Below are positions 1 through 8,558 of a DNA stretch of 64,000 nucleotides, piece after piece. Origin of the DNA: CAJXNP01 sp050305935 (lineage in GTDB: Bacteria; Bacteroidota; Bacteroidia; Cytophagales; Cyclobacteriaceae). A program made the translations under genes and the position numbers. The DNA lies in assembly GCA_050305935.1 (NCBI GenBank), contig JBNLGG010000014.1:9114-73113 (forward strand). The letters run 5' to 3'. The notes beneath the pieces are model-generated. The model ran no database searches, was not told the DNA's origin, and saw nothing but the letters and a program-made list of their open reading frames with translations. The stretch's first letter is position 1, and every line of letters starts with the position of its first letter.

Positions 1-2051
1 CTTCATTGAGTTACTTGGATCAGGAAGGGATAACTACATCTGATGACTTCAGAAGATATAATTTCCGGTCAAACATAGATGCCAATGTCACGAATACTAC
101 TCGTTTTTCTTTTGATATTTCCTACCGAAAGCAAAAAAGGGAAAGTTTAGGCAAAGGTAATGAGTTGTTCCGATGGCTAAACACGCAGCCTAATAAAGCT
201 CCTTTGGAATTTTCCAACGGTGGTGTGGCAAGTGGGCCGGCCTACATTGCACTTACTGAAAATGGATACAGAAGGAATGAGGTAGAAGCGCTGAGAACGA
301 GAATTCAACTTGAACAGCAAATACCCTTTATTGATGGATTATCAGTGAAGTTGATAGGTGCTTTTGATGACACGCAAACCGATAATAAAAACTGGTATTA
401 TCCGGTGGTGCCTTTTTACACAGTCGATGGTAATGGTAATTTATTAGAACAACCACTACCGGCAAACTCCCTGGATGAAAATTCCAGAGACGATCAGGCA
501 GTGACCCTTCAGGCACACTTAAATTATGAAAAGTCATTTGGAAAATTTGGTATCTCCGCATTAGCGCTTTATACCCAAACCGAGACTACCCAGGAATTCA
601 TCGGCGGACACAGAGAAGGCTATACGATTGGTATTGATGAACTTAAATTTGGTGGTGCCGCAAACCAAACCAACGACGGTTATTCTGGGACCAGTGGCCG
701 GCAGGGATTTGTAGGCAGATTAAATCTCGCCTATGCTGAGAAATATCTGTTTGAAGCTTCCGTTCGTAGAGATGGTTCCGAGCAATTTGCCCCTGATCAA
801 CGATGGGGTACCTTCCCTTCCATTTCCGGGGCTTATATTATTTCTAAGGAACCCTTTATGAGTGATATTTCATTTCTTGATTTCCTTAAAATCAGGGGGT
901 CTTATGGATTACTAGGAAATGATCGAATAAGCGGTTCTTCCTTTCTTTATTTACAATCTTATAATATAAACGCCGGTAGGTTTCCTTATGCTGTATTTGG
1001 CGATGGCAACATATATCCAACAATAGAGGAAGGTCGCTTAGCAAGTCCTAATGTTACCTGGGAAACCGTAGCAAAAACAGATATAGGTTTTGATGCATTT
1101 TTCATGGATGCAAAACTTTCTTTGACTTTTGACTATTTCTACGAGAAACGAACCGATATTCTGGGGGACAATCTTGGGATAGTACCTGATTTTTTCGGAA
1201 TTGCATTACCAATTGAAAATGTTACCCGTGTAGATAACCGTGGTTTTGAAATGAGTGTCAGGTATGAGGATCAAGTTACTGATGACTTTTTCTTTTCTGT
1301 AAATGCCAACATTACTCATGCCAAAAATGAGGTGGTATTTATTCCTGAACCAGAAGATATTAATCCAAATCTTAGTCGAATAGGGCACCCACTTGGTATG
1401 GCATACGGTTATAGAGCGTTGGGCATTTTCCAAACACAAGAGGAAGTCGATAATTGGGCAACCCAAGTTGGGGATACGGCTCCAGGGGATATTAAAATGG
1501 AAGACATCAATGGAGATGGTGAAATCAATGAGCTGGACCGCGTTCCAATTGGAGTTTCCAGTGGAAGTTCTAATGTACCTGAATATATTCTGGGCTTTAA
1601 TGGACAGATCAAATACAAAAATTTCGGGTTGTCCTTCCTACTACAGGGAGCGACTGGTGTAAATCAATATACTTGTTGTGAAGGTGTGTGGCCATTTTTC
1701 GGGGATGCTTCCACCGTTAAGTCTAACTTAGATTATTGGACGACTGACAATAGGGACGCTCCAAATCCAAGAATATTAGTACACCCTACTGGCAATTTGA
1801 ATCACGATGCATCAAGTTTTTGGATGAAGGATGCCTCTTATGTGAGACTGAAAAATGTTGAGATCTCTTATACCGCTCCTCAAGGCTTTTTTGGAAATAA
1901 TTTCATTCAAGGATTACGGGTCTATGTAAATGCAAATAACGTCGCTACATGGACCAAGATAGAAAACTGGGATCCGGAATATGCGGATGACCGGTATTGG
2001 TCCTACCCCCAATTGCGGGTTTGGAATGCCGGTTTTGAATTGAGTTTCTAA
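1..2051 (+). CDS. susC: SusC/RagA-family TonB-dependent outer-membrane receptor (5' truncated by window)
   Basis: This is the C-terminal part of a SusC-type TonB-dependent transporter, which imports oligosaccharides across the outer membrane with its SusD partner. The reading frame is open from base 3, so the plug domain and start lie outside the window. Visible SusC hallmarks include FEASVRRDGSEQFAPDQRWG, a 'SISGAYIISKEPFM' strand, 'LKIRGSYGLLGND', the periplasmic-turn segment 'DINGDGEINELDRVPIG', and a terminal strand ending in 'VWNAGFELSF' with the aromatic C-terminal residue typical of outer-membrane barrels. susD follows after 11 bp, as in canonical susCD operons. The glycan specificity cannot be read from the sequence; the downstream GH43 modules suggest an arabinose- or xylose-containing substrate (inference). 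Confidence 0.95.
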   Translation, partial: SLSYLDQEGITTSDDFRRYNFRSNIDANVTNTTRFSFDISYRKQKRESLGKGNELFRWLNTQPNKAPLEFSNGGVASGPAYIALTENGYRRNEVEALRTRIQLEQQIPFIDGLSVKLIGAFDDTQTDNKNWYYPVVPFYTVDGNGNLLEQPLPANSLDENSRDDQAVTLQAHLNYEKSFGKFGISALALYTQTETTQEFIGGHREGYTIGIDELKFGGAANQTNDGYSGTSGRQGFVGRLNLAYAEKYLFEASVRRDGSEQFAPDQRWGTFPSISGAYIISKEPFMSDISFLDFLKIRGSYGLLGNDRISGSSFLYLQSYNINAGRFPYAVFGDGNIYPTIEEGRLASPNVTWETVAKTDIGFDAFFMDAKLSLTFDYFYEKRTDILGDNLGIVPDFFGIALPIENVTRVDNRGFEMSVRYEDQVTDDFFFSVNANITHAKNEVVFIPEPEDINPNLSRIGHPLGMAYGYRALGIFQTQEEVDNWATQVGDTAPGDIKMEDINGDGEINELDRVPIGVSSGSSNVPEYILGFNGQIKYKNFGLSFLLQGATGVNQYTCCEGVWPFFGDASTVKSNLDYWTTDNRDAPNPRILVHPTGNLNHDASSFWMKDASYVRLKNVEISYTAPQGFFGNNFIQGLRVYVNANNVATWTKIENWDPEYADDRYWSYPQLRVWNAGFELSF

Positions 2052-2062
2052 AATTTAGAGTT

Positions 2063-3745
2063 ATGAATTTGACATTTAAAAACATGAAAAATATAAAAAG
2101 GAAGTTATCAAAGTATGGGAATGTCGCATTGCTCCTTGTTTTAGTTTGGGGGTGTGATGATGATATACTCAATAAGATCCCAAAAGAAGGACTGACGGAA
2201 GATGTTGTATGGACGGATCCCAATGCGGCGAGTCAGTTTGTCTATGGTATTTACGGCGCAGTGCCATCAGGATTTGATCGATGGTACGATGGTTGGGCAA
2301 AAGGCCTGTACATACTGGATGCAGGATCTGATGATGCTGAAAATGCAATCAACTGGACCTCGGCGGATTTGCTAAATACAGGTGATTTCCTACCTGGATA
2401 CATCCCTTTTTGGACGATTTGGCCAGAATGCTACCGACAAATCAGAGCGGCAAATTCAGCCCTGGAAAACCTGGATCGCCTGGAAAATGAAGAGTTGCGT
2501 ACGCAACTGAAAGCAGAAGCTCGCTTTCTTCGAGCATATTTGCACCACGATCTGTTGCGATACTATGGAATGAAGTCTGATGGCGCCGAGCCCACAGGAA
2601 TTCCAATCATTGATCGCACCATGACGCCCGATGATGACATTAACATAGGGAGAAATACCTACGATGAGGTAGTCGATTTTATCGTCGCTGATCTGGATGC
2701 CGCCATTGCCGATTTACCGGATAAAGGGGAGGTGGAAATAGGAAGGGCAACCAAGGGGGCTGCCTATGCTTTAAAAGGAAGAGTATTATTGTATGCTGAA
2801 CGATGGGTAGAGTCTGCCGCCGCTTCTGCGGAGGTCATGAATGGTGACTATTCCTTGTATCCCGATTATCAAAGGATATTTCTGGATGAGAACAATGATG
2901 AAGTGGTGTGGGTGAAGAAGTTTACCAATCCGGACAAACACCATCAAAGTAATGCAGGGGGCACAGCGGGTGCTGGTTGGGACGTGTATAATAGCCCTCG
3001 ATCTTTTGCCGGGCCTAACGATGCCGGGTGGGTAGGTAATTGTCCTACGCAGAATTTTGTGGACGCCTATGAAATGGTGGATGGTCAGCCTCAATCAGAG
3101 TCTCCTTTATATGATCCGGCTAAACCATTTGACAACCTGGATCCACGCTTTGAGGCAACGGTTGTCCATGATGGTTCTACCTTCCGGGGCGAAGTAATGG
3201 AAATGTATCCCGATGGAAAACATGATCTTCCCGGCGCCAATACTCCTACTGGATATTATACTCGTAAGTTTCACAGGGAAGATATTCCTGTTTATAGCCT
3301 GGCAGGCGACCAGGACTGGATTTACATTAGGTATGCAGAAGTATTGTTAAACTATGCTGAGGCAAAAAATGAGGCAACAGGACCAGACGGAAGCGTATAC
3401 AACGCCATCAATGAAATCCGATCAAGACCGAGTGTGGATATGCCGGATTTACCCGGAGGTTTAAGCCAGGCGGAAATGCGCGAAAGAATCAGAAATGAAC
3501 GCCGTGTGGAGTTGGTATTTGAAGAACACCGGTTCTATGACATTAGGAGGTGGAGAATAGCGGAAGACCTGCTGAATGGCCCGATGCAGGGCATAGAGAT
3601 GAGCGTAGACAGTGGAACAGGCGACGTGATCTATACAAAGTTTGATTTCGAGGAGCGCACCTTCCCTTCTAAATTATACGTCATGCCTATCTCACAAAGT
3701 GAAATGGACAAAAGCCCGGGATTGACCCAGATAGCTGGGTGGTAA
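2063..3745 (+). CDS. susD: SusD/RagB-family glycan-binding lipoprotein
   Basis: This is the surface lipoprotein that caps the SusC barrel and captures glycan. The N-terminus has a basic stretch, a hydrophobic core (VALLLVLVW) and a lipobox-like WGC with the lipidated Cys near residue 31. An internal ATG at residue 8 is an alternative start. SusD features are the N-terminal 'LNKIPKEGLTEDVVW' motif, the TPR-like helical region ('QLKAEARFLRAYLHHDLLRYYG'), and the C-terminal 'YIRYAEVLLNYAEAKNEA' and 'RIRNERRVELVFEEHRFYD' segments. Its 560 residues are within the family range. It is co-transcribed with the upstream susC and is followed by a strong terminator-like hairpin before the next gene. Confidence 0.95.
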   Translation: MNLTFKNMKNIKRKLSKYGNVALLLVLVWGCDDDILNKIPKEGLTEDVVWTDPNAASQFVYGIYGAVPSGFDRWYDGWAKGLYILDAGSDDAENAINWTSADLLNTGDFLPGYIPFWTIWPECYRQIRAANSALENLDRLENEELRTQLKAEARFLRAYLHHDLLRYYGMKSDGAEPTGIPIIDRTMTPDDDINIGRNTYDEVVDFIVADLDAAIADLPDKGEVEIGRATKGAAYALKGRVLLYAERWVESAAASAEVMNGDYSLYPDYQRIFLDENNDEVVWVKKFTNPDKHHQSNAGGTAGAGWDVYNSPRSFAGPNDAGWVGNCPTQNFVDAYEMVDGQPQSESPLYDPAKPFDNLDPRFEATVVHDGSTFRGEVMEMYPDGKHDLPGANTPTGYYTRKFHREDIPVYSLAGDQDWIYIRYAEVLLNYAEAKNEATGPDGSVYNAINEIRSRPSVDMPDLPGGLSQAEMRERIRNERRVELVFEEHRFYDIRRWRIAEDLLNGPMQGIEMSVDSGTGDVIYTKFDFEERTFPSKLYVMPISQSEMDKSPGLTQIAGW

Positions 3746-3772
3746 ATATTTGTAATTTTAATTTGATTATGG

Positions 3773-3808
3773 CTACTCAACTCTTTGATTAGAGTTGAGT
3801 AGTTTTTT
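3773..3808 (+). terminator. Intrinsic terminator after susD (locus A)
   Basis: A perfect 12-bp stem (CTACTCAACTCT / AGAGTTGAGTAG) with a TTGATT loop is followed by a run of six T. It lies 27 bp after the susD stop and 24 bp before the next start, so it should terminate or attenuate transcription between susCD and the ASPIC gene. Confidence 0.85.
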
Positions 3809-3832
3809 ATTAGCCAAAAATAACTGGGCTTC

Positions 3833-6800
3833 ATGGGTTTGATAAGACACATTCTTTTCATTTTGGTAATTCTTTGCTTATTCTCCGGGTGCGAAAAAAG
3901 AGCTAACAAAAGGTTTACGAAACTGGCCGAAAACCATACCCATATTTCATTTGTCAATGAGATTATTGAAACAAAAGAGCTGAACGTCATGCAATATGAA
4001 TACCTCTATAATGGCGGAGGGGTAGGAATAGGCGATTTCAATGGTGATACCTTACCAGACATTTATTTTACCGGGAATATGGTTCCCAATAAGCTCTATC
4101 TCAATCAAGGCAATTTTCAATTTAAGGACATTACCTTTGAATCGGGAGTAGCAGGAAAAGATGCTTGGTCTGCAGGCGTAAGCATAGTGGATGTAAATGG
4201 TGACGGACGGCTCGATATTTATGCGTGCTATTCAGGTCTCGGTGAAAAGAAAGACCGGTCAAATCAATTGTATATAAACCAGGGATTAAACGACCAGGGT
4301 ATTCCAACTTTCGTTGACAAAGCAAAAGAATTTGGAGTAGATGCTCCCGGAACATACACTACCCAGGCAGCATTTTTTGATTATGACCTGGATGGTGATC
4401 TCGATCTTTTTTTATTAAATCATTCTAAGACATTTTTCTCTCCTTTTTTTAACAGCGAAAAACTACGGAACTCCCGGCACCCTTATTTCGGGAATCGCCT
4501 TTATAGAAATGACATGGAATATTCCCCCCTTGAGGGCCCGCCTGCCGAAGAGGCAGGGGGACAAAGGGGGGTGTTTAAAGATGTAAGTGAAGAGGCTGGA
4601 ATTCACGGCAGCGGTTTGAATTACGGTCTTGGAATCGCTGTGAGCGACTTCAATCAGGATGGCTACCCGGATATTTATGTGTCGAATGACTACGAGGAGC
4701 AGGATTTCCTTTACATTAATTTAAAAAACGGGAAATTTGAGGATTGCTCCCATCAATCCATGGGCCACCAGACAAAATCCTCCATGGGCAATGATGCGGC
4801 TGATCTGAACAATGACGGATGGGTTGACCTGATGACCCTGGACATGATCCCGGAGGATAACTACCGAAGGAAAATATTAAAAGGCCCTATTACCGACTTT
4901 GATCGATATCAATTGGCGGTAGACAGTGGCTTTCATCATCAGCACATGAGAAACATGCTGCATTACAACAGAGGGTTAGATGAAAATGGGCAGCCAGTTT
5001 TTAGCGAAATAGGGTACTATTCCAGCGTTTATGGAACAGACTGGAGCTGGTCAGTGCTGATGGCGGATTATGACAATGATTCCCATAAAGATTTGTTCAT
5101 TACCAATGGCTACTTAAAAGACTTTACCAATATGGACTTTATAAAATTTCATTTGGTGGAAGCCATGAAAAGGGAACAGTTTAAAGGAAAAGAACTGTTT
5201 AGCGACCAGGGAAAGGTAGAAAACCAGGAGCTTATTTTTGAGCTGCTCCAAAAAATTCCTGCCTCAAAAATTTCCAATTACGCCTTCCGTAATGAGGGAA
5301 ATTTTCAATTCAACAACGTCACCTCCGATTGGGGACTAGATGACCTTACAATTTCTACCGGAGCTGCCTATGCGGACCTGGATTTAGACGGAGATTTGGA
5401 TTTAGTAGTAGCCTTAACGAATGAAGCTCCGGCAATATACAGGAATGAAACTGGAGTTTCCAACAGTAAAAATTCTGTCCAGGTTCGCCTCCACGGAAAC
5501 ACCGGAAACACTTACGCTATTGGAGCGAAAGTTCGACTGGAGACCGAATTAGGTGTTCAGTATGTAGAGAATTACCCTGTGAGGGGATATCAATCATCCG
5601 TCGATCCTATTCTTCATTTCGGCCTTGGGGGACAGGAGGTTAAAACAATCCAAATCACCTGGCCGGATGGTTCGGTTGCAGTAGATGACCGGCCTCTTTC
5701 CGGAGCTATTCTTCATTATTATCAGAAAGACGCCATCCAGGCCGATAGTAGGCAAGATAAAACAATCAACACTTCCTCAGGCATTTTCAAAGATATCTCC
5801 GAAACCGGAACTGTCCGATACCGGCATATTGAAAATGACTTCACAGAATTCAGGGTTGATCCTTTAGCGCTGACGGATCATGCAAAATCAGGTCCACGTA
5901 TGTCTGTAGCGGATGCTAATGATGACGGATTTGATGATGTCTTCGTCGGTGGGGCTTCCGGTCAGCCGGATGTTCTTTTTCTTTCCCAAACAAATGGTTC
6001 CTACTTAAAAAGCGAACAGCCAGCCTTTGAAATGAACAAATTGTGTGAGACCACCAGCTCGGTGTTTTTTGATGCCGATGGCGATGGTGACCAGGATATT
6101 TATACCGTAAGTGGAGGCGCTGATTTCAGAATGGGATCCAAAGAATTAAAGGATGTGTTGTACATCAATGATGGCAAAGGATTCTATTCACAGGCCAAAG
6201 AAGGAATCATTCCGGTGGAATATTCCAATGGAAATAGCATCACTGCCGGAGATTTTGATGGCGATGGGGACGCAGACCTGTTTATTGGTGGAGGTGTTCT
6301 ATCAGGAAGCTATCCGTTAAACTCGCCGGGAGGCATTTTGATTAATCACACAGCAGAAGGGGACTTCAGGTTTAGCGTGGGCACAGATCAGGTGAATCCT
6401 GTCCTGAGGGATCCTGGAATATTACATGATGCGAGTTGGGTTGATATTAACAACGATGATTTTCCAGACCTGATATTAGCTGGAGAATGGATGCCGATAC
6501 GAGTTTTTATCAATGAGGGTGGAAAGAAGTTGGTGGAAAAAACAGAAGAAATGGGCCTCGCAAAAACCTACGGTTTTTGGCAAAGGGTGGAATGTGCGGA
6601 TATTGATAATGACGGAGATATAGATATTGTCGCGGGAAATATTGGCAAAAACATTCCTTTTAGAGCTTCAAAAGAACAGCCAATGGAGCTTTATTCCATT
6701 GACTTTCACGACAATGGAAAAATCACTCCGGTCATTACCAGCTATGTGCAGGGAAAGAGCTATCCGATAGCCTCACTTAATGAGATCCTGATGGTATTAC

Positions 6801-7348
6801 CTGACCTTGAAAAGAAATTTAATACTTACGAATCCTATGCAAACGCTACGGTAAAAGACATGTTCTCAGAAGAAATCCTGGCGAGAAGCAAGGTCTACCA
6901 CGTCAATATGCTGGAGAGTATGGTGTCAAAAAATAATGGCCAGGGGGCATTTGAGCTAGAAGTGCTGCCTGAAGAAGCACAGTATTCATCCCCCCAGGGA
7001 ATTGTGGTTCATGATTTCACCGGGGATAATGTAGCCGATATTTTGCTAACAGGGAATTTGTTTTCTTGTAGAGTGGAATATGGGCCTGTGGATGCGTCAA
7101 TCGGCACCTTGCTTATCGGAGAAGGAAATGGCCAATTCAGGACAGCTTCACAGAAAGAACTGGGAGTATGGATTCGCGGGGATGTGAGGGATGCTAAGCT
7201 GCTGATGGCATCGAATTCGCAACAAATAATTGTTTCCAAAAATAGTGGGGATATCCAGGTTTTGCAGATGCCAAGGTCTGTTCTCCCTCCAAGGTCTGTC
7301 AGGGGACAGACCTTGGAGGGGTTGCTGATCCCGCGGCCTGTCCCCTGA
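3833..7348 (+). CDS. Giant FG-GAP/VCBS-repeat lipoprotein with ASPIC/UnbV domain (CRTAC1-like)
   Basis: This is a probable surface or periplasmic lipoprotein of 1171 residues. The signal ends in LFSGC (Cys20). An N-terminal set of calcium-binding FG-GAP/VCBS blades (for example 'DFNGDTLPDIYFTGN', 'DVNGDGRLDIYACYSG', 'DYDLDGDLDLFLLNHS') is followed by an ASPIC/UnbV domain at roughly residues 545-615 ('GAKVRLETELGVQYVENY', 'LHFGLGG', 'ITWPDGS'). A second propeller and a conserved C-terminal region come after that. Such proteins often follow susCD in Cytophagales; carbohydrate binding is inference. It is oddly modified: residues 231-247 are encoded by a palindromic repeat absent from the two paralogues in this window, and about 24 C-terminal residues after 'IQVLQMP' are encoded by another palindromic repeat pair. 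Confidence 0.9.
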   Translation: MGLIRHILFILVILCLFSGCEKRANKRFTKLAENHTHISFVNEIIETKELNVMQYEYLYNGGGVGIGDFNGDTLPDIYFTGNMVPNKLYLNQGNFQFKDITFESGVAGKDAWSAGVSIVDVNGDGRLDIYACYSGLGEKKDRSNQLYINQGLNDQGIPTFVDKAKEFGVDAPGTYTTQAAFFDYDLDGDLDLFLLNHSKTFFSPFFNSEKLRNSRHPYFGNRLYRNDMEYSPLEGPPAEEAGGQRGVFKDVSEEAGIHGSGLNYGLGIAVSDFNQDGYPDIYVSNDYEEQDFLYINLKNGKFEDCSHQSMGHQTKSSMGNDAADLNNDGWVDLMTLDMIPEDNYRRKILKGPITDFDRYQLAVDSGFHHQHMRNMLHYNRGLDENGQPVFSEIGYYSSVYGTDWSWSVLMADYDNDSHKDLFITNGYLKDFTNMDFIKFHLVEAMKREQFKGKELFSDQGKVENQELIFELLQKIPASKISNYAFRNEGNFQFNNVTSDWGLDDLTISTGAAYADLDLDGDLDLVVALTNEAPAIYRNETGVSNSKNSVQVRLHGNTGNTYAIGAKVRLETELGVQYVENYPVRGYQSSVDPILHFGLGGQEVKTIQITWPDGSVAVDDRPLSGAILHYYQKDAIQADSRQDKTINTSSGIFKDISETGTVRYRHIENDFTEFRVDPLALTDHAKSGPRMSVADANDDGFDDVFVGGASGQPDVLFLSQTNGSYLKSEQPAFEMNKLCETTSSVFFDADGDGDQDIYTVSGGADFRMGSKELKDVLYINDGKGFYSQAKEGIIPVEYSNGNSITAGDFDGDGDADLFIGGGVLSGSYPLNSPGGILINHTAEGDFRFSVGTDQVNPVLRDPGILHDASWVDINNDDFPDLILAGEWMPIRVFINEGGKKLVEKTEEMGLAKTYGFWQRVECADIDNDGDIDIVAGNIGKNIPFRASKEQPMELYSIDFHDNGKITPVITSYVQGKSYPIASLNEILMVLPDLEKKFNTYESYANATVKDMFSEEILARSKVYHVNMLESMVSKNNGQGAFELEVLPEEAQYSSPQGIVVHDFTGDNVADILLTGNLFSCRVEYGPVDASIGTLLIGEGNGQFRTASQKELGVWIRGDVRDAKLLMASNSQQIIVSKNSGDIQVLQMPRSVLPPRSVRGQTLEGLLIPRPVP
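4524..4571 (+). repeat. Palindromic REP-like element inserted in frame within the ASPIC gene
   Basis: A 48-bp nested palindrome has an outer stem CCCCCCTT / AAGGGGGG (8 bp) and an inner stem CCTGCC / GGCAGG around GAAGA. Its length is a multiple of three, so it is translated as a Pro/Gly/Glu-rich insert (PLEGPPAEEAGGQRG) between 'LYRND' and 'FKDVSEEAG'. Both paralogues in this window lack it at the equivalent site. Confidence 0.8.
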
Positions 7349-7356
7349 CAGGCCGC
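7285..7356. repeat. Pair of inverted palindromic elements (REPIN-like) at the 3' end of the ASPIC gene
   Basis: Two hairpins lie side by side. The first is a 15-bp perfect stem (CCCTCCAAGGTCTGT / its complement, loop CAGGGG, 7285-7320). The second is a 10-bp perfect stem (GCGGCCTGTC / GACAGGCCGC, loop CCCT, 7333-7356). The 14-bp core CTGTCAGGGGACAG at 7296-7309 recurs as its exact reverse complement at 7338-7351, so the two units are inverted copies. A further partial copy (CCAAGGTCTGTTCT) starts at 7271. The stop codon of the ASPIC gene (7346-7348) lies inside the second hairpin. Confidence 0.85.
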
Positions 7357-7418
7357 AGACGTTAAACTGTACTTTGCCAATGACTAAATAAGAAAACATA
7401 ACTAAAACTTTAAAAACC

Positions 7419-8558
7419 ATGAATCACAGAATTACCAACCAGCTTTTTTACGTGCTTTTTTTTGTGTTATTTATCCCACTATCTTCCTGTCAGACAAGTA
7501 ACGAAAAGGGTGAAATGGTCGCTTACCTGTTTGCATACTTTACAGGCAATGATCCCGGGCAGGAGCAGGTACATTACGCCATCAGCACAGATGGATATAA
7601 TTACCGGGCGCTTAATGGAAATAAACCGGTGATTGATTCCAGGGAAATCAGTACCTCCGGTGGCGTGCGGGATCCACACATCTTGCGGGGTGAAGACGGA
7701 ACTTTTTACATGGTGCTAACCGACCTTTATGTGCGGGAAATGGGATGGGAAAACACGGCCATGGTACTGTTGAAGTCTACTGATTTAATTAGCTGGTCGC
7801 ACGCCGTGATTGACATTCCTCATACATATCCTGATACCTTCGGTGAGGTAAACAGGGTCTGGGCCCCGCAAACCATTTACGATAAAAAAGCGGGAAAGTA
7901 CATGATCTATTGGTCTATGCGTCATAACCAGGATGCGGACATTATTTACTACGCGTATGCCAACGGTGATTTCACAGGCTTGGAAGCCGAGCCCAAGCAA
8001 CTGTTGTTCAAAGAAGGGGCGTGTATTGATGGAGACATTGTATTTAAGGACGGCAAATACCACCTTTTTTTTAAAAACGAAGATGAAGATGCCAAAGGAA
8101 TTTTAAAGGCTGTTTCCGATAAAATCAATGAAGGGTATGTGGTAGGAGAAGAATATGTTGATCAAACAGAAGATCAGGTGGAAGGAAGCGGAACGTTTCA
8201 ATTGATCAATTCAGATAAATATATCCTGATGTACGATGTGTACATGATGGGCAAATACCAATTCTGCGAATCAACCGACCTGGAAAATTTCCAGGTAATT
8301 GATGCGGAAATCTCGATGGATTTTCACCCGCGTCACGGCTCCATCATTCCCATCACACAATCGGAATTGGACGCCTTATTGGCAAAATGGGGACAACTAT
8401 CGAATATGATTTTTGATATTAATAGCAATGGGACAAAGAAAAACAACATCGTTTTGGACAATGTTTCCAATAGCATTTATCTACCGGTTCATCCTGGCAC
8501 CGATATAAAGACTTTAGTCCACAGTTTACACTTTTTTCAGGAGTCTCCCTGGACGTGA
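7419..8558 (+). CDS. GH43-like glycosidase lipoprotein, N-terminal part of a frameshifted two-module enzyme
   Basis: This is a secreted lipoprotein (signal MNHRITNQLFYVLFFVLF, lipobox LSSC, Cys24) with a five-bladed GH43-type catalytic module. Expected acidic sites are visible in 'GGVRDPHILRGEDGTFY' (general base Asp), 'GACIDGDIVFKDGKYHLFF' (modulator Asp) and 'QVEGSGTF' (acid Glu). GH43 enzymes are arabinofuranosidases, xylosidases or arabinanases; the exact activity is not readable. The last 17 residues are out of frame. Reading the other frame from about 8510 gives KDFSPQFTLFSGVSLDVNGS, the beta-sandwich linker that continues into the next ORF. The intact protein would therefore be about 710 residues with two GH43 modules. 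A single missing base near 8508-8513 explains the break. Confidence 0.85.
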   Translation: MNHRITNQLFYVLFFVLFIPLSSCQTSNEKGEMVAYLFAYFTGNDPGQEQVHYAISTDGYNYRALNGNKPVIDSREISTSGGVRDPHILRGEDGTFYMVLTDLYVREMGWENTAMVLLKSTDLISWSHAVIDIPHTYPDTFGEVNRVWAPQTIYDKKAGKYMIYWSMRHNQDADIIYYAYANGDFTGLEAEPKQLLFKEGACIDGDIVFKDGKYHLFFKNEDEDAKGILKAVSDKINEGYVVGEEYVDQTEDQVEGSGTFQLINSDKYILMYDVYMMGKYQFCESTDLENFQVIDAEISMDFHPRHGSIIPITQSELDALLAKWGQLSNMIFDINSNGTKKNNIVLDNVSNSIYLPVHPGTDIKTLVHSLHFFQESPWT

